Source: Gordonia sputi NBRC 100414 (lineage in GTDB: Bacteria; Actinomycetota; Actinomycetes; Mycobacteriales; Mycobacteriaceae). From it: DNA of 64,000 nucleotides. Positions 42,343 through 50,038 of the stretch are shown piece after piece. A model generated the notes under the pieces. The model worked only from the letters and a program-made list of their open reading frames with translations. It had not been told where the DNA came from and made no database searches. The DNA lies in contig NZ_BAFC01000045.1 in assembly GCF_000248055.1 (NCBI RefSeq), forward strand, positions 62,001-126,000, written 5' to 3'. The position numbers and the translations under genes were made by a program. Position 1 is the first letter of the stretch; the number at the start of each line of letters is the position of its first letter.

Positions 42343-43364
42343 GGGATGGTGCTGACCTCTCGGGGAGACTCATGGGCAGTGGCGGGCGCGCCACGACCAA
42401 TCGATTTCAGGGTTCCGGCGCCGAACCCCGCGCATGTGACGAACAGGCCCGCGATGAGTGCCGCGACCCGCGTCGGGGTGCGACGTGAACGCCACGCGCC
42501 CTGGGGCAGTGTGCGGGTCGCGTATCCGCGCTCGGTGGAAAGTGCTGTGTCGGTTGAGGTCAGGCGCGACAGAGTCGCCTTGGAGCGGCCCTCTTCGTAA
42601 CAGCGGCGCGTGAAGTAGGAGAACCGGGTGCGGTCGGGTGACACCGCATGTCGGACACGGAAATCCGTGTCGCGCAGGATCGTCGAATTCGGGAACTGTT
42701 GGCGCAGAGCGATTCCCATGAGCGTCTCTTCGCATCCGGAGGGAAGATCGGCGTGCCGACCGAGTGCCGTCGAGAAGCCTCCGACGGCCTCGAGCCGATC
42801 GCGTCGTACCGCCATCGCCGCACCGATCGGATTGCGGATCTGTGCACCGTGTCCCGGTAGGCCGCGATAGTCGCAGCCGACGACCCAGCCGAACTCCTCG
42901 GGGAACCATCTCGGCCGGGGAGCAAGCCACTGGGCATCGACTGCACCGCCCAGGGCGCTGATGTCGTCGCCGGCGAATCGCGATCGAACGGCGGCGAACG
43001 ATCCGGGTACCGGCTCGGCGTCGTCGTCGATGAAGACCAAGACGTCACCACGTGCAGTGCGAGTGCCGGTGTTACGAGCCTCGGACAGTCCTCGCGGTCC
43101 CGCTGATGCGACGACGGTGACCGCGGACTGGTCAGTGGAGAACTGCGCTGTCAGTGAGGTGAGCAGGTCGTCGTTGTGATCGACCACGACGATGAGCTCG
43201 TCGACGTCGAGGAGTTGTGCGCGTGTCGCGGCGATGGCGCGCGTGAGGAGCGCTGCGCGGTCGGAGGTGTAGCAGCAGATGATCGCCGACAGGGTGGGCG
43301 CAGTGGACTGCTGATGCGGGTGCGACAACTTCGACTCCGGACGGCATGCGGGACGGCGGACCAC
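42339..43364 (-). CDS. Family 2 glycosyltransferase
   Basis: A 341-residue GT2 enzyme from GTG 43364. The fold motifs are LSAIICCYTSDRAALL near residue 26, ELIVVVDHNDD near residue 56, and FIDDDAEPVPGSF near residue 111 (DxD). WVVGCDYRGLPG and GCEETLMGIALRQQFP match transferases that extend polysaccharide chains. A weak hydrophobic segment near the C-terminus (VAALIAGLFVTCAGFGAG) may dip into the membrane. No ribosome site is seen and the start lies inside an iron box, so the transcript may be leaderless. It heads the glycan operon running down to 37.3 kb. Confidence 0.85.
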   Translation of the reverse strand: MVRRPACRPESKLSHPHQQSTAPTLSAIICCYTSDRAALLTRAIAATRAQLLDVDELIVVVDHNDDLLTSLTAQFSTDQSAVTVVASAGPRGLSEARNTGTRTARGDVLVFIDDDAEPVPGSFAAVRSRFAGDDISALGGAVDAQWLAPRPRWFPEEFGWVVGCDYRGLPGHGAQIRNPIGAAMAVRRDRLEAVGGFSTALGRHADLPSGCEETLMGIALRQQFPNSTILRDTDFRVRHAVSPDRTRFSYFTRRCYEEGRSKATLSRLTSTDTALSTERGYATRTLPQGAWRSRRTPTRVAALIAGLFVTCAGFGAGTLKSIGRGAPATAHESPREVSTIP

Positions 43365-43379
43365 GGTAGCCTAACCCAT
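43361..43379. promoter_or_regulatory. Putative IdeR/DtxR iron box overlapping the glycosyltransferase start
   Basis: The minus strand reads ATGGGTTAGGCTACCGTGG, matching 13 of 19 positions of TTAGGTTAGGCTAACCTAA with an intact GGTTAGGCTA core. It covers the GTG start at 43364 and is the proximal member of a tandem pair. Confidence 0.68.
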
Positions 43380-43384
43380 AAGGA

Positions 43385-43403
43385 TTAGGGAAGGCTAACC
43401 AAA
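43385..43403. promoter_or_regulatory. Strong IdeR/DtxR iron box of the glycan operon
   Basis: TTAGGGAAGGCTAACCAAA matches 16 of 19 positions of TTAGGTTAGGCTAACCTAA, the best of the six boxes. It lies 21 bp before the glycosyltransferase start and its centre is 24 bp from that of the proximal box, a spacing seen when two DtxR dimers bind one promoter. Confidence 0.85.
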
Positions 43404-43425
43404 CTAGTCGGATGTGATCGACGTA

Positions 43426-44715
43426 CTACCGCGGTGCGGGGATCGTCTCTCCGAGCACCGCCAACGCCTGTGCCGGTACGTCCGCGAGTGCGGCTGCCAC
43501 AGCGTCGGCTGGAAAGACGTCGTCGCGGAACGTCGCTGTGAGACACAGACTTCCGGCGACCGATGCACTCGTGACGGTGATCCCGGTGGGTGATGGAGGC
43601 TCGGCGATGCCGATGACCAATGCCTTCTCGGTGTCGGAGAAGTTCCACCGCTGATGACGTCCCGGTACGACGCCGCCCGAGGAGTGCAGTAGGTCGATCG
43701 CCGCCTCGCCCGCGGGCGCCCACGACTGTTGCCCGGTCGCCGCCACCCGTCTTCGGCGCTGTCCCCTCGCGGCAGCTCTCGACTTTGCCGCTGTCACAAG
43801 GAGATTCGCGACGGGGCGACCCATCGACGACGCCGCTGACAATTCTGCCTGCAGTGCGTCGGGCGCTGTGTCGGGGAGTACGACGAAGTCGAGGCCCGCC
43901 GCGAAGTTCGCCATGGTGCCCACGGATCGGGGGAGATATGCCCTGGCATCGAAGGGAAGTGTGACCATCGGATTCACGCGCAGCCCGGCGGCGGTCAGTG
44001 CGCGCACGAGCGCGACGGTGTGCAGCGTGAACATTCCGACGTCCGCGCCGCGCGACGTCCGGGCCGCGCGCATCAACTCGACGACGTCGCGTGGTGTTCG
44101 CGCGAACACGCTTGTCGCCTGTCGCGGCGGATCGACCGGTATGAGGGTTGACGGTTGCGGTGCTCGGTAATCGCGCGACCGATGCATGTGGGCCAGCGCG
44201 CGCAGCCGCCGTGGATTCGACAGCACAGCTGCACCCGCGATCGCGAGGGCACGCGTCGGCGTCCACCAGCGCGGAGATGCCGCGATGGTTTCGGGGATCT
44301 CCTCGCTGAGCAGAACGTCGACGATGGTGTTGAGGAGCGTGGTGTCGCCGAGGCCGTGGTCGTAGTCGATTGCCAGGTAGCGGCCACTGAGTACGACGCG
44401 CAGATGCCGAGGTGGAAGCGCCGCCACTACGTCGAGCAACGCCAGGGGATCGTCGGTCGGTGGCGCGGTGTGGACGGCGTCGGCCAACCTGTCGGGCGCG
44501 TATGACCAGGCGCGACGATCGTGTGATGGTACGAGCCCGATGCGTGTGTGGGGGCCACGCTTCGCGAAGCGGATGAGCCGTTGCGACGCGCAGTTCGCGT
44601 CCGGGAGATCGAGCGGACCGACGACGACGGCGCTGCGATGGCCACTGTGATGCGCGTCGATGGCCGCGCCGGTGAAAGTGCGCGACGCGTCGGGGGAAGT
44701 GGCTGAACTACTCAT
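43426..44715 (-). CDS. Condensation-superfamily acyltransferase (PapA/WES-like HxxxD)
   Basis: A 429-residue protein from ATG 44715 after AGGAAG. The H-x-x-x-D catalytic motif appears as YDHGLGDT near residue 118; VNPMVTLPFDARAYLPRS and SMGRPVANLLVTAAKSR in the second half, and RWNFSDTEKALVIG near residue 355, fit the two-lobed chloramphenicol-acetyltransferase fold of condensation domains and polyketide-associated acyltransferases. It is a free-standing enzyme, so it could move an acyl or aryl unit from the A-T-TE carrier onto a sugar or amine; this is inference. An iron box lies 14 bp upstream, and a separate iron-boxed promoter follows it. Confidence 0.72.
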   Translation of the reverse strand: MSSSATSPDASRTFTGAAIDAHHSGHRSAVVVGPLDLPDANCASQRLIRFAKRGPHTRIGLVPSHDRRAWSYAPDRLADAVHTAPPTDDPLALLDVVAALPPRHLRVVLSGRYLAIDYDHGLGDTTLLNTIVDVLLSEEIPETIAASPRWWTPTRALAIAGAAVLSNPRRLRALAHMHRSRDYRAPQPSTLIPVDPPRQATSVFARTPRDVVELMRAARTSRGADVGMFTLHTVALVRALTAAGLRVNPMVTLPFDARAYLPRSVGTMANFAAGLDFVVLPDTAPDALQAELSAASSMGRPVANLLVTAAKSRAAARGQRRRRVAATGQQSWAPAGEAAIDLLHSSGGVVPGRHQRWNFSDTEKALVIGIAEPPSPTGITVTSASVAGSLCLTATFRDDVFPADAVAAALADVPAQALAVLGETIPAPR

Positions 44716-44728
44716 CTTCCTGATGACT

Positions 44729-44747
44729 TTAACAAAGGCTTACCTAA
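44729..44747. promoter_or_regulatory. Putative IdeR/DtxR iron box upstream of the acyltransferase
   Basis: TTAACAAAGGCTTACCTAA matches 14 of 19 positions of TTAGGTTAGGCTAACCTAA. It lies 14 bp before ATG 44715 and marks the right edge of the cluster, 29 bp from the Pho box of the divergent pstS gene. Confidence 0.75.
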
Positions 44748-44775
44748 TACGCGCAGGCCGCGCCGGAGATGTCCA

Positions 44776-44793
44776 ATTCATCTTCCGTTCACC
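44776..44793 (+). promoter_or_regulatory. Putative Pho box (RegX3/PhoP direct repeat) upstream of pstS
   Basis: ATTCATC-TTCC-GTTCACC follows the actinobacterial pattern GTTCACC-N4-GTTCACC: the second unit is perfect, the first matches five of seven, and a weaker third unit (GTGCCCG) follows after four bases. It lies about 100 bp before pstS, as expected for phosphate-starvation activation. Confidence 0.7.
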
Positions 44794-44894
44794 TTCGGTG
44801 CCCGGTACGTCCACCACGGCACCCTACTGTCATTGCGACCGGGCAAAGCCGCTTGGCGGGACTGCCATGTTCTGATGCTGGAGGGAACCAGAAA

Positions 44895-46016
44895 GTGAAA
44901 TTGAGTCGTACAGGAGCCGCTGTCGCCGTGATGGCCGCCAGCTCCGCCCTCGTTCTCGGTGCGTGTAGCAGCAATGCTGACAAGGGCGGCACGAGCGCAG
45001 CGCCCGCCTCAGCGGTGACTGACATCAAGTGCGAGGGCAAGCAGTCACTCAAGGCGAGTGGTTCGACAGCCCAGGCCAACGCCATGAAGATCTTCTCCAC
45101 CTCGTTTGCGAAGACCTGCCCCGGTCACGAGCTCGCCTACGGTGGCGGAGGCTCGGGACAGGGTGTCTCCGACTTCACGCAGAATCTCACCGACTTCGGT
45201 GGCTCCGACTCGCCGCTGAAGGGCGACGAGATCCAGAAGGCCGCACAGCGCTGTGGCTCGGAAGCATGGCAGCTGCCGCTCGTGTTCGGTCCGATCGCCG
45301 TGACCTACAACGTCGATGGTGTCAACGATCTCGCGCTGTCGGGTCCGACGCTCTCCAAGATCTTCAGCGGCGAGGCAAAGACCTGGAACGATCCGGCGAT
45401 TGCCGCCGACAACCCGGGCAAGACCCTTCCCAGCACTGCTATCAGCGTGATCTACCGTGCTGACCAGTCGGGCACGACGGACAACTTCCAGAAGTACCTG
45501 ACCGCCGCGGGCGGATGGACCAAGGGTGCGGGCAAGACCTTCAACGGTGGTGTCGGCGAGGGCAAGCAGGGCAACCCCGGCGTTGGTTCCGCAGTGAAGC
45601 CGACCCCCGGATCGATCGCCTACGTCGAGTGGGCGTACGCGCAGTCCAACAAGCTGTCGATGGCGAAGATCATCACCGATCAGGACAAGAGCGGTGTGGA
45701 GCTGAACTCTGAGACCGGCGGTAAGACCATCGCGGCGGCGACTCTCAAGAACGGTCCCGACAACCACAACATGGTCATCGACACCGAATCGTTCTACAAG
45801 CCGACCGAGGCGGGCGCGTACCCGATCATTCTGGCAACATACTCGATCGTCTGCTCGAAGTACGCCGATACTTCGGTTGGCCAGGGTGTCAAGACGTTCC
45901 TCTCGGTGGCGTCTGCACCGCAGAACCAGGGCCAGGATCTGGTCAACGCGGGCTACATCCCGCTGCCGAGCGAATTCCAGCAGAAGCTGACTTCGTCGAT
46001 CAACGCCCTTCAGTAA
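44895..46016 (+). CDS. pstS: Phosphate-binding lipoprotein of the Pst transporter
   Basis: PstS captures phosphate outside the membrane and delivers it to PstCA. GTG 44895 follows GGAGGG; the product is 373 residues with a lipoprotein signal (VMAASSALVLGACSS, lipid on the cysteine of LGAC). Phosphate-site segments are SGSTAQANAMKIF near residue 55, GGSDSPLKGDE near residue 100 and YRADQSGTTDNFQKYL near residue 192. It begins pstSCAB; pstC starts 35 bp after its stop. Confidence 0.96.
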   Translation: MKLSRTGAAVAVMAASSALVLGACSSNADKGGTSAAPASAVTDIKCEGKQSLKASGSTAQANAMKIFSTSFAKTCPGHELAYGGGGSGQGVSDFTQNLTDFGGSDSPLKGDEIQKAAQRCGSEAWQLPLVFGPIAVTYNVDGVNDLALSGPTLSKIFSGEAKTWNDPAIAADNPGKTLPSTAISVIYRADQSGTTDNFQKYLTAAGGWTKGAGKTFNGGVGEGKQGNPGVGSAVKPTPGSIAYVEWAYAQSNKLSMAKIITDQDKSGVELNSETGGKTIAAATLKNGPDNHNMVIDTESFYKPTEAGAYPIILATYSIVCSKYADTSVGQGVKTFLSVASAPQNQGQDLVNAGYIPLPSEFQQKLTSSINALQ

Positions 46017-46051
46017 TCACACGAAAACACCGACCCGAAGCGATATGAGTT

Positions 46052-47140
46052 ATGTCTGTGGATGACACCACCGGTGTGGGCCGGGGGAAGGCGGAGACCC
46101 CGCCCGAACCCGGCACGCAGCCTCCCGAATCGTCCGACCAGTTGCCTCCGGATTCCGAGGAGCAGCTCGAAGAGCAGCTCCACCCGGGCCTGCGCAGCCA
46201 CCGCGGCGCACTCGGCGACCAGCTTTTCTCCTACCTCGCGCGGGGCACGGGTTTCTTCGTGGTCGTCCTCGTCGCCGGTATCGGCATTGCACTGATCGTC
46301 AATGCCATACCGGCGATGCTGGCGAACCACGCCAACTTCATCTTCTCGTCCCAGTGGGACGTCAGTTCGGCGAACTTCGACAACGACACGGTGCGTTTCG
46401 GCATCTGGGAGTTGTTCCGCGCGACGGTCCTGACCTCGCTGTTCGCCCTGGTCATCGCCACCCCGATCGCGATCGGCATCGCGGTGTTCCTCGTGGAGTA
46501 CGCCCCGCGACAGGTCGCCCGCCCGCTCGCCGCGGTCATCGATCTGCTCGCGGCGGTGCCGTCGATCATCTTCGGTCTCTGGGGCATCTACGTCCTCGCG
46601 CCGGTGATCGCGCCGTTCGCGGAGAGGCTCAACAGCGTGCTCGGCTGGTTCTTCCTCTTCTCCGCCGGTAGCACGTCAGTCAGCGGCGGCGGCACGATCT
46701 TCACCGCGGGCATCGTGCTCGCGATCATGATGCTGCCGATCATCACCTCGATCACCCGAGAGGTGCTGCGCCAGACCCCTCCCGGCCAGAAAGAAGCGGC
46801 ACTGGCCCTCGGTGCGACGAAGTGGGAGGTCATCCGGATGACCTCGTTCCCGTACGGACGCTCCGGCATGATCGCCGCGGCGATGCTGGCGCTCGGACGT
46901 GCGCTCGGCGAGACCATCGCCGTCATGATCATCCTGAGTGCCGCCGTCGGCCGCCTCAAGTGGTCGCTGTTCGAAGGCGGCGACACGTTCGCGTCGAAGA
47001 TCGCTCGCGACGTCGGCGAGTTCGTCGGTAGCCAGGACACCCAGAGCGCCTACATCGCGGCCGGTCTGGTGCTGTTCCTCCTGACATTCGTGGTGAACGC
47101 GGTCGCTCGCACGGTCGCAGGCGGAAAGGTCAACGGATGA
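46052..47140 (+). CDS. pstC: Phosphate ABC transporter permease PstC
   Basis: Inner-membrane permease. The 362-residue product from ATG 46052 has a long acidic cytoplasmic lead (residues 1-60, rich in Pro, Glu and Ser), then six helices. The permease loop motif [25 protein letters not shown] lies near residue 250, with [15 protein letters not shown] after it. ATG of pstA overlaps its stop (ATGA), so both permeases are made together. Confidence 0.96.
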   Translation: MSVDDTTGVGRGKAETPPEPGTQPPESSDQLPPDSEEQLEEQLHPGLRSHRGALGDQLFSYLARGTGFFVVVLVAGIGIALIVNAIPAMLANHANFIFSSQWDVSSANFDNDTVRFGIWELFRATVLTSLFALVIATPIAIGIAVFLVEYAPRQVARPLAAVIDLLAAVPSIIFGLWGIYVLAPVIAPFAERLNSVLGWFFLFSAGSTSVSGGGTIFTAGIVLAIMMLPIITSITREVLRQTPPGQKEAALALGATKWEVIRMTSFPYGRSGMIAAAMLALGRALGETIAVMIILSAAVGRLKWSLFEGGDTFASKIARDVGEFVGSQDTQSAYIAAGLVLFLLTFVVNAVARTVAGGKVNG

Positions 47141-48066
47141 GCATCGCACTCGATAAGGGCGCAGGCGGCGGCCCGGTCAAACAACATCCGTCGGCATTCC
47201 GCGAGATCTCGCTGAGCCGTCGAATCCGCAACAACGGTGCGCGCGCCGCTTTCTTCATCTGCTTCGCGCTCGGCGTCATTCCACTGGTGTGGTTGCTGTG
47301 GACGGTGCTCTCGAATGGAGCGAGCGCCATCACCGACCCGAACTGGTGGTTCGGCGACGGCTACGCAGTCGACACCACAACCGACTACGGCGCGGGAATC
47401 GCGCCCGCGATCGTCGGTTCGATCATCCAGGCGCTCGTCGCCACGATCATCTCGGTCCCGATCGCGGTGCTCACGGCCGTTCTCCTGGTCGAGTACCCGA
47501 CGTCGAAGCTGGTCAAGCCGGTCAGCTTCATGGTCGACATTCTCGCGGGCGTGCCGTCGATCGTCGCGACGCTGTTCATCTTCACGGTGTTCGTCATCGG
47601 ACTCTCGATGGGACAGAGCGCCTTCATGGTCAGTCTCGCGCTCATCCTGCTGATGATCCCGATCGTCGTCCGATCGTCGGAGGAGATGCTCAAGCTCGTA
47701 CCCGACGAACTGCGCGAGGCGTCGTACGCACTGGGCATCCCCAAGTGGAAGACGATCATGCGTGTCGTGATCCCGACCGCGCTGTCGGGCATGCTCAGCG
47801 GCATCTTCCTCGCCATCGCACGCATCATGGGTGAGACCGCCCCAGTCCTGATCCTCGCGGGTCCGGCGAGTTCGCTGGTCAAGACCAACCCCTTCGAGGG
47901 CGGTATGAACTCGCTGCCTCTGTTCATCAAGGACATGTGGGCGGCGAGTCAGCCGGCGTCGTCGTTCTACTACTGGGGTGCAGCGCTGACGCTGATCATC
48001 ATCATCGCCATCCTCAACATCGTCGCAGCGCTGCTCGCGAAGTTCCTGGCACCCAAGTCCAGGTAA
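47137..48066 (+). CDS. pstA: Phosphate ABC transporter permease PstA
   Basis: The second permease, 309 residues from ATG 47137. Helix 1 is [22 protein letters not shown] near residues 37-58; [20 protein letters not shown] lies near residue 132; the coupling-helix motif [20 protein letters not shown] lies near residue 195, followed by [17 protein letters not shown]. Six helices in all. pstB follows after a 53-bp gap. Confidence 0.96.
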   Translation: MSIALDKGAGGGPVKQHPSAFREISLSRRIRNNGARAAFFICFALGVIPLVWLLWTVLSNGASAITDPNWWFGDGYAVDTTTDYGAGIAPAIVGSIIQALVATIISVPIAVLTAVLLVEYPTSKLVKPVSFMVDILAGVPSIVATLFIFTVFVIGLSMGQSAFMVSLALILLMIPIVVRSSEEMLKLVPDELREASYALGIPKWKTIMRVVIPTALSGMLSGIFLAIARIMGETAPVLILAGPASSLVKTNPFEGGMNSLPLFIKDMWAASQPASSFYYWGAALTLIIIIAILNIVAALLAKFLAPKSR

Positions 48067-48119
48067 GACCGCACGCCCAGCAACAGCGTCGTACATCAAC
48101 AGCACGAGAGAGTAATGCC

Positions 48120-48896
48120 ATGGCCAAGCGCCTCGACATCAAAGACCTGAATATCTACTACAGCAAGTTCCACGCCGTGAAGGAAGTGACTCTTGCAGTG
48201 CCGCCGCGCAGCATCACCGCGTTCATCGGTCCGTCGGGCTGCGGCAAGTCGACGGTGCTGCGCACGCTCAATCGCATGCACGAGGAGATCCCCGGCGCAT
48301 ACGCGGTCGGCAGTGTGCTGCTCGACGGTGAGGACATCTACTCCAAAGAGGTCAACCCGACGAGCGTCCGTACGACGATCGGCATGGTGTTCCAGCGGCC
48401 CAATCCCTTCCCGACCATGTCGATCCGAGACAACGTCGTCGCAGGTCTTCGCCTGCAGGGCATTCGCAACAAGAAGCAGCTCAACGAGGTGGCCGAGCGA
48501 AGCCTTCGCGGCGCCAACCTGTGGGAAGAGGTCAAGGACCGCCTCGACAAGCCCGGTGGCGGTCTCTCGGGTGGTCAGCAGCAGCGACTGTGCATCGCGC
48601 GTGCCATCGCGGTCTCGCCGGACGTCCTGCTGATGGATGAGCCGTGCTCTGCGCTCGATCCGATCTCGACGCTGGCCATCGAGGATCTGATGGGCGAGCT
48701 GAAGAAGGACTTCACGATCGTCATCGTCACGCACAACATGCAGCAGGCTGCGCGTGTCAGTGATCAGACCGCGTTCTTCAACCTCGAGGGCGTCGGCCAG
48801 CCGGGACAGTTGGTCGAGATCGGCGACACCGAGACCATCTTCACGCACCCCACCAAGCGCGAGACCGAGGACTACATCTCCGGCCGCTTCGGCTGA
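48120..48896 (+). CDS. pstB: Phosphate ABC transporter ATPase
   Basis: PstB powers phosphate uptake. The 258-residue protein from ATG 48120 ([14 protein letters not shown]) has Walker [10 protein letters not shown] near residue 37, Q-loop [11 protein letters not shown] near residue 92, signature [15 protein letters not shown] near residue 150, Walker [14 protein letters not shown] near residue 172 and H-loop [13 protein letters not shown] near residue 205. Mycobacteria have such an ATPase (phoT) at this place. A strong terminator follows 39 bp after the stop. Confidence 0.97.
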   Translation: MAKRLDIKDLNIYYSKFHAVKEVTLAVPPRSITAFIGPSGCGKSTVLRTLNRMHEEIPGAYAVGSVLLDGEDIYSKEVNPTSVRTTIGMVFQRPNPFPTMSIRDNVVAGLRLQGIRNKKQLNEVAERSLRGANLWEEVKDRLDKPGGGLSGGQQQRLCIARAIAVSPDVLLMDEPCSALDPISTLAIEDLMGELKKDFTIVIVTHNMQQAARVSDQTAFFNLEGVGQPGQLVEIGDTETIFTHPTKRETEDYISGRFG

Positions 48897-48935
48897 TCAC
48901 CGGCCGGGCAACGACGCACAGGCCCACAAGCAGAC

Positions 48936-48970
48936 AAAGACCCGCGACGAGGAATCGTCGCGGGTCTTTT
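48936..48970 (+). terminator. Intrinsic terminator of the pst operon
   Basis: AAAGACCCGCGACGA (48936-48950) pairs perfectly with TCGTCGCGGGTCTTT (48955-48969) across a GGAA tetraloop, ending in TTTT. The A-run on the other side makes it work in both directions, so it may also stop the opposing small membrane gene. Confidence 0.92.
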
Positions 48971-48986
48971 GCGTTGATGGGGGCGC

Positions 48987-49136
48987 TCACATGTTGAGCA
49001 ACAGTATGACCAGCAGAGCGACGAGCGACAGCGTCACGCCGACATAGACGAACAGCTGGCGTCGCCGGAGATGTGCTTCGGCTTCGTCGTCGGATTCGGC
49101 ATTGAAATCGGGTTCTGCCGGATAGTGCACGCCCAT
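48987..49136 (-). CDS. Small C-terminal-anchored membrane protein
   Basis: A 49-residue protein from ATG 49136 (MGVHYPAEPDFNAESDDEAE). An acidic head is followed by RRRQLFVYVGVTLSLVALLV, a single membrane helix reaching the C-terminus, so the head should stay in the cytoplasm. An in-frame ATG at 49190 would add 18 residues without a good ribosome site. It ends close to the pst terminator. Unknown function. Confidence 0.62.
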   Translation of the reverse strand: MGVHYPAEPDFNAESDDEAEAHLRRRQLFVYVGVTLSLVALLVILLLNM

Positions 49137-49199
49137 GGCGCTCACCCTAGACTGCGCGCCTGGTGTGCGTGAAGTCAGGACGCCCTCCACGACGAGAAA

Positions 49200-49241
49200 C
49201 GTCGGTGAATCACATCCGAAGCGGGGTGTGATCCACCGACG
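49200..49241 (-). terminator. Hairpin terminator after phoU
   Basis: CGTCGGTG-A-ATCACA (49200-49214) pairs with TGTGAT-C-CACCGACG (49227-49241), with minor mismatches near the loop. On the minus strand it is followed by TTTC and lies 35 bp after the phoU stop. Confidence 0.65.
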
Positions 49242-49276
49242 TCGGTGGTGGGGGTGTGTCGGGAAGCGTCTGTGCT

Positions 49277-49939
49277 TTAAGAAGCGTCTAGGAACTGCTC
49301 GGGCGTCTGGCCGGTGGCCTGGAAGACGACCCGACGGCCGATGAGTACGGCGTGGTCGGCGAAGCGCTCGTAGTATCGGCCCAGCAGGGTGACGTCGACG
49401 GCTGCGGCAACTCCGTGCTGCCAGTCCCGGTCCATCAGCACCGTGAACAGGTGGCGGTGGAGATCGTCCATGGCGTCGTCGTCTTCTTGTAGACGAACCG
49501 CAGCCTCGGGATCTTGCGTGTCGAGGACCTCGCGCGCGTTGGTGGCGAGCTGGACTGCCAGCCTGCCCATCTCGGCGAAGTAGCCGTTGACCTCTTCGGG
49601 CAGGGCCTTAGCGGGATGGCGTCGTCGGGCGACCTTGGCGACGTGCAGCGCCAGCGCGCCCATACGGTCGACGTCTGCGACGATCTGGAACCCACTGACA
49701 ACTCCGCGCAGGTCGCCTGCGACGGGAGCCTGGAGCGCGAGAAGCGCGAACGCCTGCTCCTCGGCGCGCGCGGACAGTTCGGACAGTTTGTCGTTCTCCG
49801 ACAGCACTTCCTCGGCAATGGCGAGATCGGCCTGCAAGAGGGCCTGGGTGGCACGGTCCATTGCTGAACCGGCCAGATCGCACATTTCTCCGAGCACCGC
49901 ATTCAGTGAATGCAGCTGTTCTTGATACGCGGTACGCAT
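49277..49939 (-). CDS. phoU: Phosphate-signalling regulator PhoU
   Basis: PhoU links Pst activity to the phosphate two-component system and lowers Pho gene expression when phosphate is plentiful. The 220-residue protein from ATG 49939 ([16 protein letters not shown]) has the two repeated three-helix PhoU units, with metal-binding-type motifs around [19 protein letters not shown] (near residue 88) and [19 protein letters not shown] (near residue 187). It is all alpha and soluble. It sits at the Rv0821c (phoY2) position. Confidence 0.95.
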   Translation of the reverse strand: MRTAYQEQLHSLNAVLGEMCDLAGSAMDRATQALLQADLAIAEEVLSENDKLSELSARAEEQAFALLALQAPVAGDLRGVVSGFQIVADVDRMGALALHVAKVARRRHPAKALPEEVNGYFAEMGRLAVQLATNAREVLDTQDPEAAVRLQEDDDAMDDLHRHLFTVLMDRDWQHGVAAAVDVTLLGRYYERFADHAVLIGRRVVFQATGQTPEQFLDAS

Positions 49940-50038
49940 ACCCTCAAGGGTACTGTGCGTGCCGCAGATCACGATCTTCCGCGTGGTGAACACACTGTGA
50001 ACGCGCGGTGAGTAGCTCTGCTCGCGCACCTGCGCCCG

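Noticed and set aside
26023-44747. A standard hydroxamate or catecholate siderophore cluster
   Set aside because: No IucA/IucC-like synthetase, ornithine N-monooxygenase, isochorismate genes (entABC type), siderophore ABC importer or interacting protein was found in the block.
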